The notes below the pieces were generated by a model. That model saw only the letters and a program-made list of their open reading frames with translations. It was not told where the DNA came from and did no database searches. A DNA stretch of 64,000 nucleotides from contig KV918964.1 of NCBI GenBank assembly GCA_002049455.2, positions 62,001-126,000 on the forward strand. Direction: 5' to 3'. The position numbers and the translations under genes were made by a program. The stretch comes from Porphyra umbilicalis (Eukaryota; Rhodophyta; Bangiophyceae; Bangiales; Bangiaceae). Shown here one piece after another: positions 22,001-32,889 of the stretch (within the stretch, counting starts at the first letter, position 1; each line of letters starts with the position of its first letter).

Positions 22001-24886
22001 GGGCGCTCGTTGGATCTGTCCTGTATTGTTCAGCTGTACGAGTCTGGCCCGAACGACTGACTGCCGCAACACTCTGCCCAGTAACCGCTCGCGCACCACG
22101 TTCTAAAGCTATGGGAGCGACGTGAGGTAGAAGCGCATCACTAAAGCTGAAGTAGGCCGGTAGACGCTTTCGTCGCTTAGAGCATTGTTAACAATGAGAT
22201 GCTATCCACATATTCAAGCCACGTTGCACAACGTGTCCCATTAAGCACCTGAAGTCCGACGTAACACCACTTTTTAGACGAAGAAGCCCTTTTTTTGTTC
22301 GGGCCATGGATATCGAACTACCCACTTGAATCTGGCTTTCGCTGACCAAGAATAGCTGTGCTGCTATCGCTTTTCTATTTCGAGTCGGAATAGCTTTTAG
22401 GATAGCCGAGGCTATCTCACGGGGGCCTCTGATTGGCCCATGTGATGGATCAACGAACCGTTTCACAGCAAATAGTAGCACGTGGCTGCAACGTGTGCGC
22501 CACGTCTGCAAGATTGACTGCCAGTTTCTGCTGGGCAGAGGTGGTGGGAACGTCCGCAAGAGCTGTCGTGCATGGCAATGGTCCTACAGTGACGTCCTTC
22601 TAGGCGTGGTCGTCATCAAGCGCTGCACATTTTGAGCTGTTTCTTTGTCCGTCTGCCGACGAGCGTTCTCTGCGCCTTCGTTATGGTTGATACGGCTGCT
22701 CACCACAGTTGTCATCTGCCGCTGCAGTGAATCAAGTCCTGGCAGAAAATATCGTCTTGATCGGGCCCAGACAAGGCCTGGTGTAAGGAAACCTGCGGGT
22801 ACTGAGGCTCATGACAGCACAGCAGCCAACCGCTGACGTACATGTGGCTGTCTAAGGACGCGGACTTGGTTCTAGAATGGAATAGCCGATAGCGATAGCC
22901 TGAGTTGTTGGCAATGCTCTTATGGCTAGACATGGTGCCCTGGAGAGTGACTGAGTGGTAAGGAGGTACCTGGAGACAGTCGCAGGCGCAGGCAAGCGCA
23001 CTGGCCTTAGCAGACCTCGAACCTGGGAAAGGCGACTTGGGATATCGCAAGCGAGATGTGCTCGCCGCTCTGCCGTAACCATCTCCCGCTGTAAGGTGCT
23101 GCCACCACCAGCACGCGAGAGATACTGTTCCCGGCTTTTTTTGAGGAACATTCGAGTTGCAATATTTTTGTACTTGCCTAGCTCTCAAGTGCCTATATGT
23201 CTTTCAAGTCACTTCGACAATCACTTCAGATGTTCACGTGTACGCCCCTGCGTGCGTGAGCATGCTCGGGGATTGTGTCCGAAGATATCCGACAGTACAC
23301 TTTATTTTCTTTTCTTTTAAAAGTCGGCGAGACTGTCTTTTTTTGTTCGCAAACTTGCCGGCCCACAGGATTTCTCCGAGGGCACGACAGAGGCTCATTC
23401 TTGGGCCTGTAGCGGAAATATTCCGGAAGATATCTGGCGTTTTATCCTGCAGCCTGCCACACGTTTATCCCGCAATCCATCTCGGCGGCCATCCCAAGGC
23501 CTGTTTTCCTACCTTCGCGCAATCAGGCCTGTGGATGATTCGCTCGTCTATCCCATATGTGGCAAGTGGGCGCTTCCGTGATTTATCTGCAAGTCCATCC
23601 GGAGAATGGTCTGGCAATCGCGTCATCCCAAGTTTGGAATCTTCCAAGGGACTACTCATTCGAACGATCCCATGCTGGTCTGAAGCTCAACCAGGGATAT
23701 TTTCGAGGATGTCTCCCATCCCATCCTGACGTGAACCTGAGATCAAGCTGGCCAAGTCGTTCGGGTGATCCGTCACCTATTTCAATCCGGGCTCCAGAAC
23801 ATTGTAAGGAAGAGGCCCCGTCCCACTGTGGTGTCTATTTTGCCGAGCGGATCATTTGATGCCCTGGGCATCATTTGCTGCACTTTTTTGGCATCATTGT
23901 TTTCGTGCTTCCCGGCATCGCACGCTTCTTTTGACTGCAGAAACGGACTCAGAAATGTCTTGTTTCTCTCGGGAGAAGTCGGAGCCATTGTGCTGCGCAT
24001 ACGAACGGGGGGTGCTCCAGACGCCGGAAAAAGGGGTGTCGAACCGTCGTTTTCTGGCCCTGTGAGAGGGTGTATTATTTGATGCACCACCGGGCATCAT
24101 TTGATGCCGTTTTGCGGTACGATAGACACTAAGGGAGGGGGGGTGGCAGTGAGGGGTACCGGTGGCATTTCACGACGAGCGCCGCGCATGCTGTGCGCCG
24201 CGGCGGCGTGTCGTCGCTGCGCCGTCGAAGCCGGCACCGGGTCGTCTGCGACCCACAGCAGTGCCACGTGCGCGAACCGGTGATCTGGGCGCCGACGTGC
24301 ATCGCCCCGTGTACGAGCAGCTAGGTTCCCCCCCGGACTGTCTGGCACCGACGCGTTGGCATACTCGAGCCGTCGCACGCTGCTACTGTCATCGGCCAGC
24401 GGAGGCGGCGCGCTCCCCTTGACATCACGAAGTCGGGGGGCGTACGTGCGCCAGCTGCAAAGCCATGCCACAGCACTCGAGGTTCTGGTACAATATGGTA
24501 ACCGACTGAAAACGCGTCCGTAATGCTGTGTGGGGAAGAGCACATCGGTACCAGAGAGCCCGAAGTGCCACGTCATCGCCACGGCCCGCCACATCACCAA
24601 TGGCCACTGCAGCGCGTGCCCCGGCGAGCGTGAGGTTTTGTCTTCCATGCCCTCCTTCCCTCCCACGCGAATTTCGTCTCTCCACACCACACTGGCACGC
24701 CATGCACCGCCCCCCCACGTGCACAGCACATCATTGGCACTGTGTCGCATCCCGCTTTCCAGATTGCGCGTGCGGTGCAGAAGGCAGCCTATTAAAGAAC
24801 CTTAACGAACAAAACAAACCGGACGGACAGAAACCGAGGGGTATGTCGGTATTTTCGCGTTTCAAGACACGCACACGCGATCCACC
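22001..24886. other. 2.9 kb without a supported gene
   Basis: Mixed, lower-GC sequence. Short open frames on both strands (for example minus 22188-22559 and plus 23157-23729) show no motif. Around 23857 and 24085 the string GCATCATTTG/TGATGCC recurs, including the odd palindrome TGATGCCCTGGGCATCA at 23857, so a small, old inverted-repeat element may lie at about 23845-24115. No RNA gene was seen. Confidence 0.4.
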
Positions 24887-25846
24887 CTAAGCTGTGAGGA
24901 CGCACACCCCACCGACGGCATTGATCTTCTTCTCGGCCCCCTTGGAGAAGAACTTGGCCTTGACAATGACTGGCTGATTAGGCAGCATGCCCTTGCCGAG
25001 TACCTTAAAGTAACCCGACGCGGTCACGTCAATAACAGGGGCCACGTCCTTCTTGTCCGCGTGCTCCTTGCGGACCTCGTCGCTGACCAGGGTCCACAAG
25101 CTGCACGAGGCACGCATAGCCACAAGGCACCAAGGAGCGACACCAACCAAGACTGAGGGTTAATGGCCACACCGCCAGGGAAGCCGCGCACGCAGACAGA
25201 GGCCCGTCCCGTCGCACGTTGCTAGAAATGAAGAGGCCCATGCCTGCTTGCACCAAACATACCGCATCGCTAGTGGCTCCCGCAGACGCAACGTACCGGT
25301 CAATGTTCAAGGTCGGGCAGAAGTACTTCTGGTCCGTCTTGTGGAAGTGGCGCATGCCAACCTTCCCGAAGTAACCTGGATGGAACTTGTCAAAAAGGAT
25401 GCGGTGGTGGTGCAGGCCACCCGCGTTACCGCGGCCAGCAGGATGCTTGCGGTGCTTGCCGACACGGCCATGGCCGGCCGACACGTGCCCCCGCTTTTTC
25501 CGGTTCTTGTGAAGATGGGTCGGCTGAGGACATCACACGGGCGTCAAGAACAGGAAGAGCAATCATGCAGAGGTCCACACGGGCCACAGCCGGAAAGCAC
25601 GCAAAATCCAGGCAGCACAGGACACAGTACAACAGCACAAAAGACAGCCAGTACGCAAGAAAGATATGGAGCAGAAAGACGCAGAGCGGTCAGCCACGTG
25701 TACGACTGCAGAGTGAAAGCCGCCATGCGTAGCTGCGACGCCCGGCACACCAAACTACTCCACGCCAAGCGCCGTGAGAGGCAAGCCGTAACATCGCCTT
25801 TCTCCCGCGCATCGACTCGCAGACGCAGATGCCCATAGCATACCAT
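24887..25846 (-). CDS. RPL27A: 60S ribosomal protein L27a (uL15)
   Basis: A component of the cytosolic large ribosomal subunit. Three exons join cleanly: ATG at 25846-25844 directly followed by a donor GTATGC; exon 2 at 25523-25297 starting CCG-ACC-CAT; exon 3 at 25100-24887 ending TAG. Intron 1 is 25843-25524 (GT...CCTCAG) and intron 2 is 25296-25101 (GTACG...GTGCAG), and both keep the frame. The product is 147 residues, against about 148 for the family. Family hallmarks include [50 protein letters not shown] and the C-terminal [10 protein letters not shown]...[10 protein letters not shown]. An intron right after the start codon is common in ribosomal protein genes. The gene shows no sign of damage and is the only certain host gene in the window. 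Confidence 0.95.
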
Positions 25847-26440
25847 TATGAAACGGAGCGGTGGAAAAGACAGCAAGGATCAAGACACTGGCAGGGCTGC
25901 GGGTCGGGGACGGCCGCCACCACCTCGACTCCCTCGGACAAGGAAGAGCACGTCGAGGGCGCACGGCCGGACCCTTCGAGGAGTCGCCGGGGGCCAGTGG
26001 CGCCAGCCGTCAATGGGACTCCTACCGCCCTCAATCGATCGACGAGCATGAGTTCAATGCCATTCCACGATCGGTTGGGACAGATGTCTCGCCGAGCTGT
26101 CAATATACTGGTACTGAAGGCACGTTTGCGCAAATATCCTGGCCCGAACTGGCTTCGCTATTTGACACGCTCAAAGTAAATACACAGCGCCCATGTCGAA
26201 GGAGCACAACTGCCGCCTGGTTGAGGACGGAGGTGTGGAGCCCCCGCCGCCGTGACGCCACCCCGTCACTGCCGAGGCTGCCTGGCGGTTTGCCGCGGAC
26301 CGCCCCCCTCGCTGTCGCGACCTCCCCATGCCACCCCCCCCCACTCCCCCTGGAATAGGATGGCCAGTGCTGACAGGCACGCCGTGCCGGGGTGCCTTGG
26401 GCTGCCGTGGCTGGCGGCGACGACACGGCACGCTGGCCTC
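25847..26440. other. Upstream region of RPL27a; no supported gene
   Basis: Contains the RPL27a 5' untranslated and promoter region next to 25846, then mixed sequence turning C-rich after 26230. A plus-strand open frame at 25861-26358 starts 15 bp from the RPL27a start codon but has no recognisable motif, and I do not regard it as a gene. Confidence 0.4.
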
Positions 26441-26693
26441 CACCCCCACTGCTGCCACCGCTACCGCATCTGGCTGCGGCTCCCGCCGCTGGCGCCGCCA
26501 CCGCTGCTGGCCGCCGCCCCCCCTGCTGGCGCCGCCCCAGCCGTCGCCGCCGCCCCCGTCGCTAGCCGCCGCCCTCACCGGCGGTCGGAGGCGGCGATCC
26601 CGGCTCGTGTGCCGTCGGCAGGGGGGCGGGCCGTCGGTGGCGGTTGGCGGGTGGCGCCGGTCGGTGTTGGGGTGGGTGGTCCGCGGTCGCATA
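26440..26693 (+). repeat. Left copy of a dispersed inverted repeat pair
   Basis: This segment is similar, in reverse complement, to 27415-27620. Shared landmarks are GGGCGGGCCGTCGGTGGCG and GGTCCGCGG at 26625-26690 against 27418-27485 on the other strand, and a preceding CTGCTGGCGCCGCC stretch. The pair faces inward around a 720-bp spacer. Confidence 0.6.
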
Positions 26694-27414
26694 TTCTCTT
26701 GTAAATGATTCTCTTATAACGAGAACGCACTGTAACAGTTTTGCATCTTTTCTGGCAAAAAAACAACACTGCATACCTCCTAAAGCACCCTTTGCCCATT
26801 ATGTTCAAGTTTTGTGGGAGACGGTATGGTCTGGTCACCGCCGGGTTACACGCTGCCATCTGGTCCAAGAAGGAGGAGCGTACGGCATGTCTGGGACGAA
26901 CTCGACCAAAACACCACTTTTTCAGAGAGAGTCGTTCCTGGTGCTTTGAAGGGTCCCGGGAACGGAAACGTAGGTCGCTAGGTGTACAAACGCCTCCTTC
27001 CTAGTTTTCTCGCCCCTCCAAGTTCACAGCCGCCAGATGAGCCGCTGCCTCCCCACGGTGCCCAGTCTGCGTGCTGGCCAAGTATCTGTGTGCGTTGACT
27101 TTGCTACATCTCATACACTCGATAGAGGCTAAAAAGCCACACCAGGACGGTCGTAGGATAACCACGGCGCATTGTGTCCTTTCAGCCAACCCAGCCGCCC
27201 CAAAATCGTGCGCATGAGTCGCCTGCGGAGGCGGCATACTGCCACTGCACTCTAGGTCCTCCCTGAAAGACCCGTGAGCTCCCCGCGCACACATAGCCGT
27301 CGCTTATGACAATTTATCGGCGAATGTTTAACAAACATACTACACCGACGCCGGCCGCTACCGCAGCCGGCTGCTTCCACCCAATAACCACCACCAGCTG
27401 CCCCACCCACACCC
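26694..27414. other. Spacer between the inverted repeat pair; no gene seen
   Basis: Lower-GC sequence with no supported open frame of interest. It may be the interior of a non-autonomous element bounded by the inverted pair. Confidence 0.4.
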
Positions 27415-27620
27415 GACGGCCGCGGACCGCTCATCCCAACACCCGCCACCCACCACTCGCCACCGACGGCCCGCCCTGCCGCCGAGGGGTCGCCGCCACC
27501 GACCGCCGGCGGGGGCGGCGGCCAGCGGAGTGAGAGGTGGACAGGGGCGGGGGCGGCGCCAGCAGGTGCGGTGGCGGCCAGCGGCGGGAGTGGCGACAGC
27601 GGCAGGGGAGGCAGCAAGAG
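27415..27620 (-). repeat. Right copy of the inverted repeat pair
   Basis: Reverse-complement counterpart of 26440-26693 (see that entry). Its outer side runs straight into the GGC-rich tract. Confidence 0.6.
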
Positions 27621-28240
27621 GTGGGGGAGACGGCCAGGGGCGCGAGCGGGGCCAGAGGAGGGGGGCACGGCCAGGGGCAGGGGCGGCGGTGGCGGCGACG
27701 GCGGCGGCGGCGGTGGCAGCGGGGGGGAAGCGGGCGGCGGGGGCGGCGACGGGGGCTGAGGCGGGGGCGGCGGCGGTGCCGGCGGCCGGGGCAGCGGGGG
27801 CGGCGGCGGCCGGGACGGCGGCGGCGGGGGCGGCGGGGGCAGCGGGAGCGGCAGGGACGGCGGCGGCGGCGGCCGGGGCGGGGGCGGGGGCCGGAGCGGG
27901 GGCGGTGTCGGCGGCGGCGGGGGCGGCGGCGGCGGGGGCGGGGGTCGGGGCCGGGGCCGGGGCGGGGGCGGGAGCGGGGGCGACGGGGGCGGCGCCGGCG
28001 GTGGCGGGGGCGGCGGCGGCGGGGGCGGGGACGGCGGGGGCGGCGGGGGCGACAGGGGCGGCGGCGGCGGCGGCGGGGGCGGCGGGGGCGGGGGTGGGGG
28101 CCGGGGCCGGGGCGGGGGCGGCAGCAGGGGCGATGGGGGCGGCGCCGGCGGTGGCGGCCGGGGCGGCGGGGGCCGCGGCGGGGGCAGGGGCGGCGGTGGC
28201 GGCGGCGGCCACGGGGTGCCGGGCCGGGGCGTGGTCATGC
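27560..28240. repeat. GGGGGCGGC/GGC low-complexity tract
   Basis: About 680 bp of nearly pure GGGGC, GGC and GGGGCC strings on the plus strand. All six frames stay open for long distances and encode only Gly/Ala, Arg/Gly or Pro homopolymers, so the long open frames here are compositional. Many runs of four or more G give strong G-quadruplex potential. Confidence 0.85.
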
Positions 28241-28241
28241 C

Positions 28242-28568
28242 AGGCCGGGAGCTCACAAGACTTTAAGAATTTGGAGGAACAGCCTCGGTGGGGATCGCAA
28301 GCAAGACGTCGCCGGTTCTCTGTTCGCGACCTCGGGTGACGTTTATGCGCGTGCCGCTCCGGTCACATCCCTGTCGAGATCGCGGCCTGAAAAACCGGGG
28401 ACGTCGCGGGCTGATCTTTCCAGCGTCTTCGTGGGTGGTGAAAACAGATAGCCAAACTTACAGTGTCCTTGCTATCGTACAAGCTAAGCGCCACTCGACT
28501 TGCTCCCACCACGCCCCGCCGCCCACCCCCGCTCATCCCCGCCAAGCGCGCCCGCCCACCCTCGCTCA
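28242..28568. other. No gene seen
   Basis: About 330 bp between the GGC tract and the palindrome at 28569. Nothing recognisable. Confidence 0.4.
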
Positions 28569-28638
28569 GGCCTTGTCTAGACGGCGCGCGCATGGCGTGC
28601 ACAGACGTCTGTGCACGCCATCACGCCTAGTCAAGCCG
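28569..28638. repeat. Near-palindrome containing a perfect 30-bp palindrome
   Basis: 28592-28621 is a perfect palindrome with 15-bp arms (ATGGCGTGCACAGAC and its complement). The flanks continue the symmetry imperfectly: CCTTGTCTAGACGG on the left against CCTAGTCAAGCC on the right. The left end, GGCCTTGTCTAGAC at 28569-28582, recurs inverted at 42390-42403. Confidence 0.8.
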
Positions 28639-28715
28639 GCTCTTCTGGGTCTGAGACTGACAGTGACCCACTGAAAACGGTGATGCAACGTGCAGAAATC
28701 TGAGTGGTCAAAATC

Positions 28716-28737
28716 CATTTGGGTCGCGACCCAAATG
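28716..28737. repeat. Perfect 22-bp palindrome
   Basis: Perfect palindrome with half-site CATTTGGGTCG, just outside the TIR element at 28775. Possible hairpin or dimeric protein site; function unknown. Confidence 0.8.
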
Positions 28738-28774
28738 CGACCCTGCCGCACCAGCCTCTCTGACGGGCTTTCGA

Positions 28775-29683
28775 CCAGGCCTCACCAAGAGTATTTCGGG
28801 AAGGGTAGCACTCGAGTATATTTTTCGGGTATATACTCATACTCGCGGGATTCGTCGGTCCTTCCCCAATACCCATACTCGGTGAATGAGCAGTGGTCAG
28901 ATACCCGCGAAACCTGACGTCCAAGGGTATCAAGAGTGTTACTCGTACTCTCGATTCTGGATCATTCAACACTTTTGACGGTGAATTGACCGGATACTCC
29001 CACATCAAATCGATGCCTGGCAATCTGAGCAGAGGCAGAGCGTGCGATTCGGGCCAACCTCACGCATCTGCATGCGTGCGAAGCGAGTAACAGCCCACCA
29101 TCCACCCTCTTGCGCTCTTAGGCGTCCGTCATCCTTCTTTGCTCTCCCCGTTCCTCCGCCCCGATCTTCATCCTCGCCCACCACGCGGCGCGGCGGCGGT
29201 CACCTTCCCAACCCTCCCGTTCGTCTCGCCTTTCGCGATCCTCTCGCTCGCTCCTTGCACTTCCACCGAGAGTTCCAATCGGTCCTTGGGGTGGACGCAT
29301 TCGACAGGGCCTGTAGCCCTGATCGCCGCCCGGTCGGACCCAGTGACAATGCTCGTTCGGGCCGAGGAGCCAACGGAGGTCCGGCACCACGACGACATCA
29401 GCCGCTTAACGAATAAATTGGTATCAAAACTACAAAGTTAGCTGCACGAAGGAAATATGCATTCCTGTGAAAGGTATACGCATACCCGCGCCTCGGAACG
29501 ACATTGGATACCGACGTCCCAACACTTCAAGGGTATGTACTCTTGATACCCGCTCTGTCAGATTTGAGCAATACTCATACTCGGACGTCTAAAATCCGGC
29601 TCACTGTCAGCCAATACCCGGTGGCTGGATCCGAGCCACATACCGTACTCGTGGCTGAAACTGATACCCTTGGTGAGGCCTGG
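28775..29683. mobile_element. Non-autonomous TIR DNA element, 909 bp
   Basis: Ends in a perfect 15-bp terminal inverted repeat (CCAGGCCTCACCAAG at 28775-28789 and its complement at 29669-29683), extending to about 20 bp with mismatches (AGAGTAT versus AGGGTAT). It is flanked by the 6-bp direct repeat TTTCGA at 28769-28774 and 29684-29689. Subterminal regions on both sides are full of GGGTAT/ATACCC and ACTC-TATAC strings in inverted arrangement. No coding region was seen inside. A 6-bp duplication does not point to one superfamily; I leave it unclassified. Confidence 0.75.
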
Positions 29684-30072
29684 TTTCGACGCAGCTGGGT
29701 TTCGATCGGAGTCGTTCGTCTCTCGATAACGCAATGGCTTGCATCGCCCTGCCCAGACCGCGCCATCTGTTGGCACCAACAGTCTCCTCACACCCCTCCC
29801 CTGCAACCGGGGCCGATCAGAGGTTCGCAAGGTGGTCGATACGAAGGATTGCGGCATGTACGAGCACAGCCAACAATGTCGCATTCCGCAAATGTTGCAT
29901 CCACGTGTCTAACGTGGCGCAACGTGGCAGCTCTATGCAAAAAACGGCACACGCAGCAATGTAGCTATGCGGAACCTCCACATAGAGTAGGTATTGACTT
30001 AAAGAAAGGTACTAATTCCAGTCCCATACCCATTTCTGGGGTTTGGAGGCGTTCGGGAATCTGAGGCCCTGA

Positions 30073-30097
30073 TCCGCATAGAGGCCCTCTATGCGGA
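30073..30097. repeat. Perfect 12-bp hairpin
   Basis: TCCGCATAGAGG, one base, then its exact complement. Function unknown. Confidence 0.8.
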
Positions 30098-30546
30098 CGA
30101 AGAGCGTTGATTTCGAAGCGTCCCAAACCAAATAACAGCGAATCGTAGCGCTGTCCGTGCATGCCTGTGGCCTCGGACGACCGCGACGGCCACCACGTGT
30201 GGTCCATCTGATCCCGATTGATCGCACAGCTGGATTTCAATCTGCACTCACCTGTGGACCCACTGCTGGCGGGACGCCGCAGGCGCTAGGATCGCCCAAT
30301 ACGTAACCACCGCAGACGAACAGGGCACCAGGTTTTCGGGCCGTGCCGAGCATCTCAGGCGGCGGGTGATACGTGCCTCGCGCGCCTTCTCACTCGGCTG
30401 TTGACACCGCCTCGCTTCAGCTCGCCAGACGAAACGTGGAGGTCCTTCCGTCCAAGCGGATGAGCCGTGGACGGGACTGGATTTCTCCCCCAGTGCCGGC
30501 CCTGACGAGCCCTGATCCTGGCCCACCCCGGGCAGCGGGCCCGATT

Positions 30547-30564
30547 TGACAGTGTACACTGTCA
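30547..30564. repeat. Perfect 18-bp palindrome
   Basis: TGACAGTGTACACTGTCA, about 300 bp before the transposase start codon. It could be a binding site or chance. Confidence 0.8.
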
Positions 30565-30857
30565 CACGGCCCCACGCGGGCATTTCAGGCCAGCCGAGGC
30601 CGCGGACAGCACTGCTCCGCCGCCCCCCGGAAAGAGCCTGATTTTAGCGGGAGGAGGCACCTGCTGGCGCGGTGCCGTGATATTTTCGACGGCCCACACG
30701 ACACCCGTGATTTCCTCGGCGTGGCATCCGCCGCCGCGCTGCCCACGCACATGCCCTGCCGTCGTCGTCACGGCGCCCACCACCACCCACCGGTGTGCCC
30801 TCCGTCCTCGTCCCTCTTTTTTGCGGGTCTGCTTTCCGGCTCGACGCAGAAGGCAGC

Positions 30858-32339
30858 ATGCTTCTTGACGGCCAGTTTGACGAGGACCTGGACCCGGCCG
30901 TTGTGCTCGGGGCCGCGGCTGGCCTTTTCTTGCGACGAGCGCTGCGCGTCGTGCGCGGGCGGGTGGACAAGCGGCCAATTGGTGGCTCCCGGCGCGGCCG
31001 GCGACCGAACCGCAACCGCGGTTTCGACGAGGGGGCGCACGCGATGTTGCGTGACTATTTTGGAGTTGGCGGGAAGCCGCCGGTCTACAGTGAGCTCGAT
31101 TTCGAGAAGCGCTTCCGCATGCCGCGCGCCGACTTCCAGCGGCTCTACGCGGCCGTGTGTAACGAGCCTTGGTGGAAGCGTTTCGTCAACGCTACCGGGC
31201 GTTTGCAGTCCCACCCCATCCAGAAGCTGGTAGCGGCGTTGCGCGTCCTGGGCTATGGCGAGGCCTACGACCGTCCCGACGAGTACTGCCGCCTGTCACG
31301 CTCCACCATTTGCGAGGCTACCCGGCGCCTGACCGACCTCATCGTCGAGAAGTGGGAGCCGACTTACCTACGCCGCCCTACCGAGGACGAGCTGAAGCAC
31401 ATCCTGGCCCGGAACGCGGCCCGTGGCATGCCGGGCTGCATTGGCGCCATCGACTGCACGCATTGGCAGTGGATCAAGTGCCCCAAGGTTCTCGCCGGGC
31501 AGTACCACGACCGCAAAGGTAAGCGCTCGGTGGTTATTGAGAGCGTGTGTGATGAGGACACGTACATTTGGCACTTTTTTATTGGGGCGCCAGGGAGCTA
31601 CAACGACAAGAACGTGCTGGCGTCGTCCCCCCTCATGCTGGACGTGAACGCCGGTTTGTGGCCGCCGCGGAACCTGTCCTATACACTAAACGGCCGGACC
31701 CGTCGCATACTTTACTACACGGCCGATCAAGGATACCCCCGCTACCCGATTTTTGCCATGCCTCACCCCGCCCCCGACACCCGCAAGCTGCTCGTGTACA
31801 ACCGACTACAAGAAGCCGTCCGCAAGGACGCCGAGCGTCTCTACGCGGTGATGCCGTCACGGTTCAACATTGTGCTGCGTCCGGCACGCTTTACGACGGT
31901 GGAGCGCATGATCAACACCGGCAAGACAGTGGCCATTCTGCACAACATGGCCATAGAGTACACACGCGCCGGCTTCTTGGCGCACCGAAGAATGCAAGCG
32001 GCGCCTGGGGGACCTGCGGATGAGATGGATCGACAAGCAGATGGCAATGCCTCTGGACGGGACGGCGCGCGCGATGAGGACGCAGGTGGCCACGGCTTCT
32101 TTGTCAATGACGGGCCGCGCGGCCCTGGCGTCTGGGGCCCCCCAGTGCCCGCTGATGATCAGGGCCGCGACCCCAGCGACCACAACGGTCCCGAGCTTAT
32201 TGCTGGCTCTTTGCGGTACACCGATGGCGCCGAGTGCGAGGCCAAGGACAAGGACGCCCACTTTGACCTGATGCGCGACCTGTCTGAGCACGTGTGGAAG
32301 GACAGAGGCCGTTTTCTGTCGCCCTACGTCTGTGGGTAG
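30858..32339 (+). CDS. PIF/Harbinger transposase (HARBI1-like, DDE_Tnp_4), element 1
   Basis: Nuclease/integrase that cuts and inserts PIF/Harbinger DNA transposons, working with a Myb-like partner. The first ATG in frame is at 30858, giving 493 residues. The catalytic triad is present: D199 in GAIDCTHW, D250 in GSYNDKN and E326 in DAERLYAV. Upstream is a helical DNA-binding-like region (FRMPRADFQRLY, then a helix-turn-helix-like SRSTICEATRRL). After the catalytic core there is an Asp/Gly-rich linker and a charged C-terminus ending SPYVCG. No internal stop or frameshift. The partner gene (32890-34809) lies tail-to-tail 550 bp downstream. The related, broken transposase is at 52690-53119 plus 63327-63974. 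Confidence 0.9.
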   Translation: MLLDGQFDEDLDPAVVLGAAAGLFLRRALRVVRGRVDKRPIGGSRRGRRPNRNRGFDEGAHAMLRDYFGVGGKPPVYSELDFEKRFRMPRADFQRLYAAVCNEPWWKRFVNATGRLQSHPIQKLVAALRVLGYGEAYDRPDEYCRLSRSTICEATRRLTDLIVEKWEPTYLRRPTEDELKHILARNAARGMPGCIGAIDCTHWQWIKCPKVLAGQYHDRKGKRSVVIESVCDEDTYIWHFFIGAPGSYNDKNVLASSPLMLDVNAGLWPPRNLSYTLNGRTRRILYYTADQGYPRYPIFAMPHPAPDTRKLLVYNRLQEAVRKDAERLYAVMPSRFNIVLRPARFTTVERMINTGKTVAILHNMAIEYTRAGFLAHRRMQAAPGGPADEMDRQADGNASGRDGARDEDAGGHGFFVNDGPRGPGVWGPPVPADDQGRDPSDHNGPELIAGSLRYTDGAECEAKDKDAHFDLMRDLSEHVWKDRGRFLSPYVCG

Positions 32340-32390
32340 CTTGCGTTTCGTCTACTAGCCGGCTTGCGCGTGTCGTTCTCTTTTCCAAAA

Positions 32391-32426
32391 GGTTTTTTTT
32401 CCCCGCTCGGCAGGGTTTTTTTTTCC
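32391..32426. repeat. T8-C4...CAGGG-T9 motif between convergent Harbinger genes
   Basis: Two T-runs of 8-9 in the frame GG-T8-CCCC-GCTCGG-CAGGG-T9-CC, 52 bp after the transposase stop codon. A three-run version of the same motif occupies the same intergenic position in element 2 (52290-52349). It could carry 3'-end or termination signals for the convergent genes. Confidence 0.7.
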
Positions 32427-32889
32427 TCGACAACTTCGCCACCGGAGCCCAAGCCCAAGTGAGCCGACCGACGCCGGTATGAGGTCTGTGCGCGGTTTGG
32501 TGACAACAAAGGCGCTGAAAGACACTGATAAAGGCTGTCCGCTGCCCCTGCTCAGCGGCTGTGTTGGGACTACTGGGGCCGTCCATTAAAGGGGTGCATT
32601 AAAGGGCCTGCATTTTCTCGATTGAAGAGATTCGCCAAGGCCTTTTTCCGGCCTTAGACGATGCTTCAAACCGTTGGGAGGACTCTATGCAGCGCGGCGT
32701 GACTTACAAGGCACAGGCTGATACACAGCGTTGTGGCAAAGGCTGATGGCAACCAGCATCACTTTGCAAGAAAAGGAATGCAAAAGAACATGTGCACACA
32801 AACATACAAAAAAAAGCAAAAAGCAGAGCAACTGGCTACTCGGGCATGCTCATCGGTCGCGGCCGCGACAAAGACGGCCGTCCGTACAT
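32427..32889. other. Intergenic 3' regions of convergent Harbinger genes
   Basis: About 460 bp, lower GC, containing A-rich stretches near 32760-32825. It is consistent with 3' untranslated regions of both genes. No gene was seen. Confidence 0.5.

Larger units (their letters stand above)
29690..30857. other. Region upstream of the Harbinger transposase; no gene
   Basis: Contains two striking palindromes (annotated separately at 30073 and 30547) and otherwise nothing recognisable. The left end of Harbinger element 1 should lie here or further left, but I could not identify its terminal repeat securely. Confidence 0.4.

Noticed and set aside
27252-28256. Long proline-rich and Ala/Gly-rich open frames on both strands
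   Set aside because: They are produced by a GGC/GGGGC low-complexity tract that leaves all frames open; there is no start context, domain or codon bias.
30547-30564. 18-bp palindrome as the terminal repeat of Harbinger element 1
   Set aside because: No matching copy or 3-bp duplication was found on the right side of the element; kept only as a palindrome.
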